Source: Rachicladosporium sp. CCFEE 5018 (Eukaryota; Ascomycota; Dothideomycetes; Cladosporiales; Cladosporiaceae). Taken from it: DNA of 64,000 nt. A program made the translations under genes and the position numbers. The notes below the pieces were generated by a model, which was not told the DNA's origin, made no database searches, and was given only the letters and a program-made list of their open reading frames with translations. How positions within the stretch are numbered: position 1 is the first letter of the stretch; the number at the start of each line of letters is the position of its first letter. Location of the stretch: the NCBI GenBank assembly GCA_002077045.2, contig KZ111144.1, forward strand, positions 1,728,982 through 1,792,981, in the 5' to 3' direction. Below are positions 46,007 through 58,060 of the stretch, one piece after another.

Positions 46007-46484
46007 ATGGTGCGCAGTCCCTGCGAATATTCTTCCTGTCGAATGACCATACTGACAGCAATCCAAGGCACCCGCAGCAACCGGCGGAAAGAAGCAGAAG
46101 AAGAAGTGGTCCAAGGGAAAGGGTATGCGCCACCACCCATGACCCATCCCTCCCATCACCACCCACTAACCAAGCCTTCCTCCAACAGTGAAGGACAAGG
46201 CCGTCCACGCCGTCACCCTCGACAAGGCAACCGGAGAGAAGCTCGCCAAGGATGTTCAGTCATACCGCCTCGTCACAGTCGCAGTCCTCGTCGACAGATT
46301 GAAGATCAATGGCTCATTGGCACGGCAAGCGCTGAAGGATTTGGAGGAGAAGGGCACAATTAAGAAGATTGTGGGACACAGCTCGGGGAACATTTACAGT
46401 GAGTGGCGCGGACTGAAGAGATTGGGCGGGACAGGAGACAGCATCACTAACAGATTTACAGCGCGCGCAGTAGGTGGCGATTAG
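46007..46484 (+). CDS. RPS25: Ribosomal protein eS25, copy B
   Basis: Exons 46007-46009, 46068-46122, 46189-46398 and 46462-46484; 96 residues. Differs from copy A by conservative changes only (for example Phe to Leu in VTFDKA, Val to Ile in KKVVG). Intron 1 ends in AAG instead of CAG, still a valid acceptor. The exon-1-only-ATG structure is retained. Confidence 0.95.
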
Positions 46485-47225
46485 ATGTGACATGGAGATG
46501 GGTTGGGGAAAGATGAGAGAAAGGATTCGTTGATGGGTTCTATGGCGCACGGATGGCTGTAACTCGAAGAATTGAGCAGCCGACTTCTACGCAGCGAATG
46601 CATACCGAACAAGCACTTCTCCCACAATCACTACTCCGTCGCGATACTTGCATCATACGTACACGTTCATGAAGCTTGGGATGGCTGGACGCACCTTACT
46701 GACGCAAGCAAGGACTTTCGCGCAAGACAAAACTTGCACGTGACGGCTGTCCCTTCCACCATTGACCTTTGCTGCCGTTCCAATCGAGCTCGGCTGGCTT
46801 CAGGCCCCATCGAGATCTCGGACAGTTCAGGCTGTTTGATTCATGAGTTGGGAATGCGGTGGAATGTGGGGGATTATCGGACACGGAACGGAGACAGTAG
46901 AGCACGAATGTCCTCTGCCATGCACTAACCCCTCTTACCTCTGTCTAGCCGAATGTCCAAGAAGTATCCCTACTGACATGGATGCCCGCACACCAAGGAT
47001 GCTGATGCACGTGTAGGTCATCCCTCCCACGATCTCTCAAAGGCTGATCGATATCGCATCTTGCTGCTGCAAGTAGACATGCGCGAGCATGACCTATCTT
47101 ACAAGTGTTCGGCGAGGCGAGCGCATGAGTGTCAGCCTAGTGGCCCTCCTTCATACAGAGTACTTACAAGCAAGCACAAACGAAGAGCCTTCTTGCGAGA
47201 TCATGACCATAACAGGGAAGTCCAC
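46485..47225. other. Intergenic, matches 15489-16229
   Basis: Almost identical to copy A, with single-base changes. No gene is supported. Confidence 0.4.
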
Positions 47226-48321
47226 TTACCTTGGCTCATACACATACCTACCTGCGTCTACTTCTGGGCGAAAGTTCTGCAGATCCTCCTCCTCTGCGAC
47301 CCTCTCAGGCGACAGACTCTTTGACCTCGTCCTCATCGCTGGCCCACCACTTTCAGTCCCGGCATCCCCCTGATGCGTGGATAGTAGACCCTCAGCGCCA
47401 GCGTCAGAGAAGAGTCTCGGATCTAGAAGTGTCGGATCAACCGGCGACAGTGACTTTGCCCTCGTATTGGCAGACGGAGGTCCGTTGTTGAGCGGCCGGC
47501 CGACGTAAGACGAGCAAGACTCCATGGTCGGCAATGGCACATCTGGAAACAGATTGCGCATCACCCGGTCGGCTTCAGCGGGTGTGGTTTGGAACTCGGA
47601 GCCATCGAACTCGGGTGTGTTTCCCATGCGCACGTCGCCTTGTGGGGGCTGACGCTGCGTATTTGCCTGGGTTGCACCGTGTTGCGTGCTAGCGTACGGG
47701 TTNNNNNNNNNNNNNNNNNNNNNNNNNNNNNNNNNNNNNNNNNNNNNNNNNNNNNNNNNNNNNNNNNNNNNNNNNNNNNNNNNNNNNNNNNNNNNNNNNN
47801 NNTTGACCTCGTCCTCATCGCTGGCCCACCACTTTCAGTCCCGGCATCCCCCTGATGCGTGGATAGTAGACCCTCAGCGCCAGCGTCAGAGAAGAGTCTC
47901 GGATCTAGAAGTGTCGGATCAACCGGCGACAGTGACTTTGCCCTCGTATTGGCAGACGGAGGTCCGTTGTTGAGCGGCCGGCCGACGTAAGACGAGCAAG
48001 ACTCCATGGTCGGCAATGGCACATCTGGAAACAGATTGCGCATCACCCGGTCGGCTTCAGCGGGTGTGGTTTGGAACTCGGAGCCATCGAACTCGGGTGT
48101 GTTTCCCATGCGCACGTCGCCTTGTGGGGGCTGACGCTGCGTATTTGCCTGGGTTGCACCGTGTTGCGTGCTAGCGTACGGGTTCGCGCCGTAATATTGT
48201 ACACCGTATTGCGGTACACCGTACTGTGTTGCGCAGCAAAGGGGTTGGCTTGGATGTCGGGATTCTCGGCCATGAACTGCTCCATGTCGAAGTCAGCGGG
48301 ACTTGCGCCCTGGTGCTCCAT
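47226..48321 (-). CDS. Low-complexity protein, split by assembly gap (copy B)
   Basis: Homologue of 16230-16843. It starts at 48321 (MEHQGASPADFDMEQFMAEN), shows the same frame change before the QYG repeats as copy A, and ends at the GTAAGT donor near 47225. The 100-N gap and a 382-bp repeated segment lie inside it. The apparent extra ~480 bases are an assembly artefact and not an expansion of the protein. Confidence 0.5.
47321..47702. repeat. Contig-end overlap, left member
   Basis: 382 bases identical to 47803-48184. The copy ends exactly at the N block. Copy A has this sequence once, so it is an unmerged overlap between two contigs. Confidence 0.93.
47703..47802. other. Assembly gap, 100 N (negative gap)
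   Basis: A fixed-length N block inserted between contigs that overlap by 382 bp. No sequence is actually missing, judged by comparison with copy A. Confidence 0.95.
47803..48184. repeat. Contig-end overlap, right member
   Basis: The second copy of the 382-base overlap, beginning immediately after the N block and running into unique sequence at 48185. Confidence 0.93.
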
Positions 48322-49869
48322 GCTTACTGTGCTGCTTAAGATCGATGTCGAGAAAGTGGGAGAAAAGTGTACCAGACACTTGAAGCATGCGCGTTTAGAG
48401 AAAACAAGTGCTAGAACAGAGGCAAGGCCGAGGCCACCACGTCTCGAGCGTCGTAGAAACTACACTCAGACGGCTTTTTTGGCTCGCAAGCATTGTCTGC
48501 ATTGTTGCCATTGTTTAAACCCGGTCGCGCCTTTGTTGAATGTGAGAAGACGGGGAGAAAGAAAGGAGGTGAGGACTTGAGATCGATGGGGCTTCAGCAA
48601 AGAACAATAGTATGCGCTGGTGCTACAGAGCGTAAAGAGCTACGAAAACCATGTGAAGAGCGAGCAACGAAGGTGTCTGCTGGTGTTACTGGCCCGAGCG
48701 AAGCATAAGCACGGTGCAAGAAACGCATAGCGGTCGTACAGCGCTTCAACGCAGCCCATGAAAAGCAACGCTGGGGGGGTTCGGGCTGGAGCGGTAGAAC
48801 CTGTGACCGACTTGTCAGTCAACGTCCCCACGCAGTAGAGCTGAAGTGATGAGGAGGTATGAAGCCAAGTCAGAAGGTCTCTAAGGATAAAATCGACATT
48901 GTGTTTTCTGAACAGGTCTGTGAAAATCGCATAGTCTCATCTTGTAGCGCAGGAGGGCTGGGCAGGGAGGAGCAGTACGTACCCAGTTTGGGCTCTCGCG
49001 TGAGTTCGAATCAGCCATGAAGTCGTCGGCCGCGAGCGGTGTCGCGCAATGTCCGCGTTATCTCACCTCTTTCGCAAGACAAGCACAGCACTAATCTTAT
49101 TAATGGGGTGCCTATGAGACAGCCAATGGCATTCGAACATCTATGGCAATGCGATTCCCTGACCGCGGGCTAACTCTTTCTACTGTTGTATTCACAGTCA
49201 CAGGAGCAGCTCAGCAATGCGTAGCGGCGCGGAGAAGGCTTGCTCGCGGTACTGACGAATCCGCCGATGCACTCCGATCCATCATGGCAGTCATGCTGAG
49301 ATGAGCGCCGGCTGTTGAAGTCCATATTCCGGCTGAGTAGAGGCTAGTGTGGGCAGGTTCTGCTCAGGGTTGGCGAGATCGAATTACGGCCACAGTCATT
49401 AGGCGAACAGTCGGGTGATGATGTTCCAAGTCGTCAAGCGGAGACGTCGAAGATAATGCCGTGGCGGAACAAATGATGGATGTCGAGGAGGTAGGAAGGA
49501 CGAAATGCAGGAAATGTAGACTGCGTACCAGCTGCCAAGACCATCTTACGGCTGGCCAAATGTCCGCTCGCAAGTTCTACCATTCTACCTGTAACTCGAC
49601 TGTATCGACTTCATGCTACTTTCTAAGTTCGCATATTATTCTCACGAAGGTACGATTTGACCACTCTGCGCGATAGACAATTAGTGCCGTCGGACATACT
49701 CCTATTGAGACTGGTATATCCCTCAGCCACTTGATCTTCATTGCACATTGTCCAGACGTACGATACGATCCTCGAGCTGGTACTGAAAGAACATCTGATT
49801 GGCACACAGGCGCCTGGTGTGTCATTGGACTGGAACTTTGGCGTCAAATCTTGGTGATAAGCCAAGACG
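48322..49869. other. Intergenic, matches 16844-18438
   Basis: Shorter than copy A by a net tens of bases, through deletions around 49080-49260. No gene is supported. Confidence 0.4.
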
Positions 49870-50844
49870 ATGTCTTCACTTTTCTCATTCCTGAACAGGC
49901 TTCTGCCATTCGCCACGCCAGGTACGCCAATCATACAGGATCTCGCACACTTGGGCGCTGTCTGCGCAGTGCTCTACTTTGCGCCTCAGTTTCAACTATG
50001 GTGGCAATCACGGCAAGCAGCTGGGCACGCGGAAGACGTGCCTTTGGCAATTCCAGTGCCCACTGCGCAGAATTACCCACGGAATTCAGCGGCCGACGCT
50101 GAGCTCGATGAAGATGCTGGCACGCCTGCTGCGAATGAGGTGGAGATCGACGACCCAATTGACCGAGTGGAGCCAGCTACGGTCCATGAGCCTGCAGCGC
50201 CGGCAGATGCAGATCCCGTACGCGGCCCTGCGTATGTCCCTCAAGCAACGAATCAGCGTGCAGTCGGAGCCAAGAAAGCCAAAGCACTGGCAAAGCGCGA
50301 TCAACGACGGGCTCACTTCGAGTTCCTGCGTGAGGAAGGCGAGCGAAAGCGTGCTGAGGATGCTGAGGGTGCTACCGAGAGAGAGGCGGCACTGGCAGCT
50401 GAGCGCGAGCGAAGAAAAGCTGTCGAGGCTGCGATCGAGGCGAAGAAGACGAAGGAACGAGAGGCGAAGCGGGAGGCAGAGAAGCGCGAGAGGGAGGACG
50501 AGATCAGACGGAGGGATCTAGCTGTGCTGCTGGTAAAGGGAGGACTCGACGATAGTGGACGATGCGATCTGTGGCGGGTCGCGCGGGCTGTTGGAGGCGA
50601 CGTGGACGACGAGTGGGTGGAGAGGATTCTCAAGGCGACTGGAGTGTTGGGCCTGAAGGATGCGGTACTGACGATGGTGACGAGTGTTGGCTGGGCTGTG
50701 AGAGTGAGAGAGCAGGATGTTGCGAAGATGTATCAGGAGGCGATCCAGTCCGATCTTGCTGATGAGGAAGGCGCCGTGAGCTTCGAGCAGCTGGGCGGCG
50801 TTTTGGATCGATCACTGCAAAGACCTGCGGCATTAGTAGCATAG
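49870..50844 (+). CDS. Membrane-anchored coiled-coil protein, copy B
   Basis: 324 codons, the same length as copy A, with about a dozen replacements concentrated in the linker (for example GVPLAIAVP to DVPLAIPVP). The hydrophobic anchor, the coiled coil and the C-terminal helical domain are unchanged, so the gene appears functional in both copies. Confidence 0.75.
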   Translation: MSSLFSFLNRLLPFATPGTPIIQDLAHLGAVCAVLYFAPQFQLWWQSRQAAGHAEDVPLAIPVPTAQNYPRNSAADAELDEDAGTPAANEVEIDDPIDRVEPATVHEPAAPADADPVRGPAYVPQATNQRAVGAKKAKALAKRDQRRAHFEFLREEGERKRAEDAEGATEREAALAAERERRKAVEAAIEAKKTKEREAKREAEKREREDEIRRRDLAVLLVKGGLDDSGRCDLWRVARAVGGDVDDEWVERILKATGVLGLKDAVLTMVTSVGWAVRVREQDVAKMYQEAIQSDLADEEGAVSFEQLGGVLDRSLQRPAALVA

Positions 50845-51107
50845 CCTACCCAGCTCTCATCGACCACCACTCCCACATCATTGCACACGTACAGCCCAGA
50901 GCCCTTGTGGCCGTTCAGTAGCTTTGCTGGAGGGCGAGGAAAAGTGAAGTCATTGCATCTTTAGCGCGAGAGTTTCGTGACGCGAGGCACTTTACGCCAA
51001 AACCGGCCTCCCAGCCTGCAAACACTTTGAATCCCACCTGCGCGCACACATTGAGCACGAGGGCAAAGGTCTGAACAGCCTACACCATATCTACAGCATC
51101 ATCGGCC

Positions 51108-51836
51108 ATGTCGATCTCAAGCGCCCACATCCGCAAACGCCAGTACCAGCCCTCCATCTCATCCTACTTCAATCGCGCTAGCTCCGATGGCTCGATCACC
51201 TACACAGTCTCTCCTCTCTCGCCGCCACTGCCAGCAGAAACACAAGCCTCGCTGCTCTCCGTCGGCATGCGCGTCCGCAAATCGATTCCCGAAGGCTACA
51301 AGACGCACAAGACTGTTGGCGCGTTGAGCTTCCCTTTCCCAAGCAGCGCACCACCAACAGCCGCTCCACCGGTACGGCCCATGTTCTACACGGAGCACTC
51401 GAAGGAGCTGGCGCCATTCTGCGGGATACATAAGGTTGGCGGGTATGCCTCACAGCCATCGCTATACGCCGTGCCGCCTTCTTCGGAACCCTCGAGGCTC
51501 ACTACTGCAGCCCGGCTGGATGACTTCGCTTCTACAGCGCCAGCTTTGAGTATGTCGCAGTCCACGCTCTCGTCAACGCAGAGCAGTACGGCATCCTCGA
51601 GCTGTCACGAGCAGGCAATAAGCAAGAAGCGCACGTACGAGGAGGAGATCGAGGACGATATGGACGACATCTTTGACGAGATCGATGCGGACGAGGAGCG
51701 TGCTTTAGCACCTATGCGCCTGATTGCAAAGGCCCGAGGAACGCCACGGAAGGCCACGGTGATTGAGCGTGTGGCTGTGGTGGACGATGACTTCGAGGAG
51801 GCTCCGTTCTTGGTGCCGATGGATGTTGGGATGTGA
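51108..51836 (+). CDS. RNR inhibitor, Dif1/Spd1-like, copy B
   Basis: 242 residues, collinear with copy A. The PIP-box-like QPSISSYF and the LLSVGMRVRKSIPEGYK block are identical, and replacements fall in the Ser/Pro-rich middle. The acidic C-terminal region is kept. Confidence 0.8.
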   Translation: MSISSAHIRKRQYQPSISSYFNRASSDGSITYTVSPLSPPLPAETQASLLSVGMRVRKSIPEGYKTHKTVGALSFPFPSSAPPTAAPPVRPMFYTEHSKELAPFCGIHKVGGYASQPSLYAVPPSSEPSRLTTAARLDDFASTAPALSMSQSTLSSTQSSTASSSCHEQAISKKRTYEEEIEDDMDDIFDEIDADEERALAPMRLIAKARGTPRKATVIERVAVVDDDFEEAPFLVPMDVGM

Positions 51837-52252
51837 AGGAAATCAGGACGAGGATGGACCTGCGGCAGTGATATGCAGTCGCGAACAGTCGCACTGGGGT
51901 AGAGCAGCGGACGAGTCGTCATGGCGGGCAAGAGGTCGAGTAATCATAGACTGCGCTGGCTACTTGAGGAGTGTGATACCGGAAGAGCGACTGGCCGCAT
52001 ACTTGATACCCACAGATCTTCTTCAACCTGTCACACTCACAATTGTCATCTCCGCACAACCCTCCCTTGTTTCTTCAAGTGGACAGCATGAGACCGTTCA
52101 CTGTCAGCGCAAGCCAAAAATCACTACACCACGATGCACAACAAAAGCGCAAAAGATAAATCGGCAAGATTGAATGTCTTTGACATCCCATGGTCATATC
52201 TGCGAGCAGCAAGGGGCTATTTCACGTCAGAATTACTGACGAATTTTTCAAA

Positions 52253-52337
52253 GTAAGGAGTAATCCTTACCTCGAACCCTCAACCTTTGGTGATCTTCAA
52301 GCCGAAAACCAACGCGCTACCATTGCGCCAACCACCC
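52253..52337 (-). ncRNA. tRNA-like sequence, truncated (copy B)
   Basis: Same structure as 20830-20914, with one substitution in the oversized anticodon loop (CTCGAAG to CTTGAAG). The D-arm and anticodon stems are intact, and the T-arm 3' strand is again replaced by the GTAAGGA..TCCTTAC inverted repeat. Sequence beyond its 5' end differs completely from copy A for about 120 bases. Confidence 0.5.
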
Positions 52338-52458
52338 GGTAACCGACACCTAAGATTAAATACATATAATCACTTTACGTAGGATCCCTCTCAACCAACA
52401 TGACCGACACAATCACTGCAACGCACTACCATTTCATGGTGACTTTTGCGACATTTAA

Positions 52459-52990
52459 TCACTCCATTGCAGCCGATCTGATCTCACCCGCCATGACGAA
52501 CAGTTCCGCTCGAATCATGTCTTCCTCCCCCACTACCTCGTCGCCCGAGTCAGACACGCAGAGTTGACCGTAGTAGCGATCGATTAGCAGCATCAATAGC
52601 CTCACGCAGTTTCCATCCTCGCACTCTTTCGCATTGACCCAAAGATTGTGCAACACGGCTCCGTCCAGGTCATCACATATGGCGCGTACCGCTTTCGCGA
52701 TCCAGGATAAGTACAGTTTCTTCTGCTGGGTGATGTCTTTGATAGCCAACAGGCGCAAGTCGCCTGGAAGAGTGCTCGTCGACTGCATCGGCTTGTATCT
52801 CGCCCAGAAGCTATCAAACGAAGCGCAAGCGGAGACGAGGTCGTTGGCTAGTCTCCTGCGAGAGTCTCCTCAGTGGCACGCCCAACACGGCCAGATGTTG
52901 GCATCGATTTCGGGCTGTTTACGGGAGGGATGGCAGGCGGCGTGTTGAGAAGTCTAGCAGTCGACGCAGAGTATCAACTGGGCTAGGTCG
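52459..52990 (-). pseudogene. PHD-finger gene, broken (copy B)
   Basis: The C-terminal part (52788-52459) is open and ends QLCVSDSGDEVVGEED then GEIRSAAME. The upstream PHD part has in-frame stops: TAG just after CVDC, and TGA after IWPCWACH. The zinc-ligand pair WPCWAC survives here but is lost in A. The lesions differ from copy A's frameshift, so neither copy encodes a complete protein. Confidence 0.55.
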
Positions 52991-53545
52991 TTGGGAGACT
53001 TGCATATGCAGCTCACGCGAAAGGCCGTCGATGAGGAGGTCATTGCGGGAGGCAGTGGGCGGAGGTTGGCACTGGAACTGCTAGCGACGGCCTCTTCTAA
53101 TCATCTGCTTGATCACTGTCGTCGTTCATTCAAGCGCGCGGGCATTGGCAAGACAGGAGGTGGTCTGAGACTTCTCGCAACGCGCTCACTCGGCACTTGA
53201 TGATCTTCTTCCATTCCATTCGTCGTCTTACCCACGTTCACTGTTCACTCATTCCACAAGTCTCATCCCGCAACCTTGTTCATTGACAATGCTCATGGAA
53301 GTTGGACAGCAGCGGCAGAAGATTATGAGGTGACGGAGGTGTCATGCATGACCTGCAGAGGTCACTGCTAGGAGGAAACGTGGAATTGAGCATGATGAAG
53401 GGCAACAATCGACAGACACTGATCAGCCTCCAGCACCCGGCAACCACGTGCCGAGTGACTGATGGCCTACACAAGGCGTTAGCAAGACAGGCACCGCAGG
53501 CCCACACACCATACGGCACCCGCACACCCTCATGACGGCGCGAGC

Positions 53546-53824
53546 ATGGACGAACCTCCGCCCACCAAGCAAGCTCAAAGTAGGCAGAAGCGGACACCAC
53601 TCAGCAAAATCTCTGCCGTTGCATCGCTCACCCCCCAAAAGGGACCCTGCCATCAACAAGCTGACCCCCTGTACGCAGGCCGGAACTGCAGAATGGAGCG
53701 GGACATGTCTCTGGTGGATGTCCCAATCTCTAAAACTAAGGCAGTGAGTGACACACCGGCTGTCATTTAGCTGCCACTCGAGGGAAGCTCGGCCACACCG
53801 ATCGACCGTAGACGCCCGAGTTGA
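53546..53824 (+). CDS. Possible small protein, unknown (copy B)
   Basis: Exon 1 starts MDEPPPTKQAQSRQKRTPLS. One G is missing at the donor (CCCCTG/TACGC) compared with copy A, and reading through gives a different 74-residue end. The exon-2 sequence LPLEGSSATPIDRRRPS is preserved at DNA level. Coding status is doubtful. Confidence 0.25.
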
Positions 53825-55153
53825 CTACGCAGCATTGTCGATGTGGGACCAACGCCCTTGGCAGACCTCTTTCAGAATGCGAATTGCGTTGGCTGCCTCA
53901 TCTCTCGAGTGACCCTTTCATCGATCTTGCCTGTAGCCGGCCTTCGCGTGGAGCTCGTGTAGACATGCTAGCCGGTCGGGTTCCGGGGCGCACAAGCTGG
54001 GTGCAATATCCACTGGCGTTGACCCACGCGAAGACCAACTACACGTGATGGGGCTGGATGTGCAGACGGGAAGGGGACTTCTCTATGTGGTATTGATTGG
54101 TCTGCGAGGCGAACAGTCAGTACGCTTCATTACAGACATGAGTGGTATGAGGGAGATTGGATGAAGGAGGGGGGGTAATGGAGGTAGTGGTTCGTACTCA
54201 CTGGCGAAGTCGCAAAAGCAAAACGCTTCTCTTCTTAACGATCGATGGAGAGGCTGTTGACGGAGGGGTGGTGGGTTGTGAGAGTGAAGTAAGGTGAAGG
54301 AAATGTCAGTGAACAAGTGAACGCGCGGAGAGTCGATGTACCCTACGGTGCGTGCGCCAAGCCGCCAGCGAAGGCGATGAAGCGAGATTTGAGAAGGCAG
54401 CTGAAAGAGAACACAGGAAGGAACGACCGAGGGAGGAAGTGGGAGTGTTATGCGAAACGCATTTCAGCCACGACGTTGCGAGCCGCCTACCGACATCCAT
54501 TTCGAGCAGGCAATAGTGTAATATGGGGAGCGGGCGATGACAGTCACGATGCGTAGGTTAGACTAGGGGGAATACTGGAGTCTCACCGCCAGGAAGTGGA
54601 TTCCGCGAGTTGGACTCCATTTGCGTCGTCCAGCCCTTCCCGCCTGTTGGAAGTCGAGGGCTACGGCAGTGAACCTGCGTTGGAGGCCTACATCCGGCTA
54701 CTAGCATTAGGTAAGAGGCTTCGTTGTCATCCCTTGCTGGCGCAGCATGGATCGGACATTGGGAGACGACGTGCCGAACTTTGCAGTCGTGAAGAAATGG
54801 TCTGATGGCATTGCAGTGTCACCGCTCTCGCGATCCTCGTTGACTGCTGAAGAAATGACGAACAGCAGGATCATAGACTGTAAAGAGACAGAAACCTGCA
54901 GCTCACCGCCATAGGAGAGTGATACGAGGGTTTCCGAAAGGCACAATACGCAGCGGCGTTTTGCCCTTTCGACGACCCTGACTGCCTCGATGCTCGAAGA
55001 ACACTTGTCGTTTGCAATCAGTCAAAAAAAGTACATGTACAAGGATATCACAATCTCACCTCACCCTCCGACTTTGGCATATGTTCTCTCAGCCCATTCG
55101 CGAGCATCACCTGGCTCCGCTGACTTCAATGGCCTCGTATTCTTTCAAATCCC
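53825..55153. other. Intergenic, matches 22425-23747
   Basis: Nearly identical to copy A but with no shared complete gene. The frame matching 23353-23751 is closed by TAG near 54912. Confidence 0.4.
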
Positions 55154-56100
55154 CTAAGCAGTACTCTCCCACAGCGCGGTAGTCTTGCTCAGCCCAGCCA
55201 TAGCTCCACAAGCACCCATGATCCCTAGGTTGAAACCCGGGAGCCCACCCTCCTTGACACCGGCGAACTGCAATGCCACCGGCAGCCACGCGAACGGTAC
55301 AATAAGCTCGCTCCACCACTTCGCATCCGTCTTCTCTTGCTCAGTCGTGCTGACGTCGCTACTCGACCTCTTGATCCTCTCCAACTGTGCCTCACGTCCG
55401 AGGCGCACGAAGTCGCACAGCACACCCGCGAGCCAAGCGCGGTAGCTCCAAGTGTAAATTCGCGCAGTGGTGCCAGACTTGTTCCATCGTGCGGTAGCGG
55501 ACGGCGAAAGTACCTTGTGGTCGGTCAGGAGCCCGATATTCTCGAGGCCTTGGAAGAGGATGTAGAAGGTGCATTGCGTCAGGGCTGTGGCATAAAGGAC
55601 TGGGTCTTGGCCTTGCTTGGGTCCTTGGAGGAGCGTGCGCATCCAGGCGTAGAGCGGGAAGAGGCCGAAGAGGCGGAGGGTTGTGCGAGTGCTGGAGAGC
55701 AGGGTGCCGAGGGCTGCAATATGGGAGGGTGCTGCAAGGGTCCCAGGCGACGGGCCACTTCGACCTAGCAGGCTGAAGAGTCTGGTCTGGAGGGGGATGG
55801 ACTTTGACTCGAGATATGCAACAAGGTAGAGTGTGTAGTTGAAGGTCGAGAGGAAGCTGTTCAGTCCGCCGGGCGTGGAGATGAGTCTGTGTAATGTTAG
55901 TAAGTCACTGCAGCACCTGATCGCTGAGGTGGCTGCGCATACTTGTTGAGCCTCAGGATGACCTTGTCGGGAGTCTGCGCATATTTGACAAGGCCGGGCG
56001 CCTTCTTCTGTACTTCATTCGATACACTCTTCTGAGACGCCTGTGGGTTGGGCTTGGTGGTGTCGACTGGCGCTCCTGGCTCTGCTGCTGCGTCGGACAT
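55154..56100 (-). CDS. PEX11-family peroxin, copy B
   Basis: Exons 56100-55943 and 55886-55154, 296 residues. All family blocks are intact (KVILRLNKLISTPGG, FYILFQGLENIGLLTDHKVL, the C-terminal glycine-rich helix). Most differences are synonymous, so it appears functional. Confidence 0.85.
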
Positions 56101-56455
56101 GATGGCGGTGTAGCAAGAGTGAGATGGATTCTTGCTGTTGATGAGAGAAAGGGTGAGAGATGGAAACAAGACTTACACTACCTTGCCGTCAGATTGCTAG
56201 CTCACATCCGCCGCTAAGGGGGATAGACCTGAGCTGAGGTGATCTGCCACACTTGACCTCGGTCGATGGGATCAAGTGTGGCTGTAGCTTCCCCGCAACC
56301 CATGTCTGCCAAGCTCGCTCACGTGCGCACGCGTGGTTTGAATGTGATATATCCCGTATTACCGTGGTCATGACTACCCAACCCGCTCGCGATCGAGACG
56401 GCATTCTAAAGCACTACCTTCGCTTACCTGCCTCAAGCCATGTATTGGGTCTACC
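56101..56455. other. Intergenic, PEX11 promoter (copy B)
   Basis: Matches 24695-25059 with small indels. No gene is seen. Confidence 0.4.
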
Positions 56456-57427
56456 CTACGGCTTCGGCCAACCGCTGCCTCCCTTGTTCTTCAGCTCCTC
56501 AGCCGTCCACTCCCAGAGCTCATTCATGACTTTCTCGTCCTCAGCAGCCTTGAAAGTAGCCTCCTTCCCGAACGGCACATAGTACTTTCCAGTCAACACA
56601 TCTTTCCCAGTACCAGCCCAGATCTGCGTCTTCGCTCCATCTTCCACATTGTAGCTCGCAAAATACACAAGTGGCTTGAAGAGCACCTTCAACAAGCCTC
56701 CGGCTCCCATCTTCCCGAAGATCTCCGTGGACACCATGCCAGGATGAATGGAAACGGATGTGATAGAGGGGTACAACTGCGCAAGCTTCTTCGCAAAGAG
56801 TAGATTGGCGAGCTTGCTCTGGCCGTAGCGGGCGGGGCCGCCGGCATCCTCCATCTTTGTCTTCACCTTCGAGAGCTCGATCTTGGAGGGGCTCAGGAAG
56901 CCTTTGGCGGCTTCTGAGGATAATGCGATGATGCGGACGTCTGATTGCAGGGCGCTGGCGGTCTTAAGCAAGGTCGGGAGAAGCAGCTGGGTGAGCAGAG
57001 CATGCGACACGTGGTTGACGCCGAACTCCTCTTCATAGCCGTCTTCTGTGAGGGCTGGAGTGACAAATGCGACGCCCGCGTTGAGGTAGAGTAGATCAAT
57101 GCGGGCGGTCTGCGCGAGGATGGTATCGGCGCCTGCGCGAACGCTCTTGAGAGGCTTGGTTGATGTTGATTGGTGTGATGTTGACGCTCCTGTGTTGTTG
57201 CTTGATCTCTGTGATTAGAGCTTCGGCCTTGGACATTGTGCGAGCGCAGAGGAAGATCTGGGCAGGATTCTTCGCCGCAAGCTTGCGTACTGTCTCGGCT
57301 CCGAGGCCAGCATTGCCTGTTCGTTGATGAGCTACTCTGTATGTGCAGCGACATTGCGCGACCTACCGCCTGTGATGACAATCACCTTCCCCGCGAGATC
57401 GGGAACTTCATGTGTCTTTGCGGCCAT
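56456..57427 (-). pseudogene. Short-chain dehydrogenase, 2-nt frameshift (copy B)
   Basis: Exon 1 (57427-57367) and a proper acceptor (AACAG at 57317-57319) restore TGGNAGLG. Two bases are then missing near 57150 relative to copy A (CCAAGCCTCTCAAG against CCAAGGCTCTCTCAAG). The frame is lost before LLYLNAGVAF. The rest of the enzyme, including the YGQSKLANLL catalytic block, is open again in the original frame but cannot be reached. Copy A has the complementary defect at the splice acceptor. Confidence 0.7.
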
Positions 57428-58060
57428 ATCGAATGATTGTTTCTGATGCGCCGTGCTGTGGTGATTCAGTGAGATAGAAGCTTCGTGGTGATGAGGAGTG
57501 GTGTGATAGGGTGGACGATGCAGAGCATAGGAAAGTTGCGAAAGGTACAGTGGGAATCAAAGAAGGCGCGATACCACTTATGCTCAGAGAGGTCGTCGGT
57601 GACTGTTGATATCCCGTTGCCGCTAGGATCAGTAAGTACTGAGCTTTTGCTGCACAGGATGCGGCATGTGAAAGCATAACTCAGCTGTGTCATGGACGGA
57701 GAAGCAGGGTGTACAGCTTGTCTGACCACATGTTCCGAGGTTCAGAGGGAATTATGCAGGTATAAAACGACGTGCTTGAATAAGCAGCTGTGTTCTTCGA
57801 AGCGGGACTTGTACAAGTACATATCTCCGGCCCGCCATTTCATGGGTTGCAGGTGCGGACATACTCACCATATCCAACAGAAGGCGTCGCGCCCACCTTG
57901 GGCCGTGTCATTGCTCATACTATGGAGCTGCGTGAAGCAGTAGTTCCCGTCGCTGAACTCGCTCTGCAGGCACTGTCTATGAGCTCTTCTCTTGTCGCGA
58001 AGAGCGCGCAGTCCATCCTCACAGTCGAGACCAGCTCCAATACCTACACGTTACCGGACC
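57428..58060. other. Intergenic, matches 26034-26666
   Basis: SDR upstream region and the F-box-like gene's 3' side. No gene is supported. Confidence 0.4.

Noticed and set aside
47321..48184. Tandem duplication within the copy-B low-complexity gene
   Set aside because: Perfect identity, position at a 100-N gap and single occurrence in copy A all indicate an assembly overlap.
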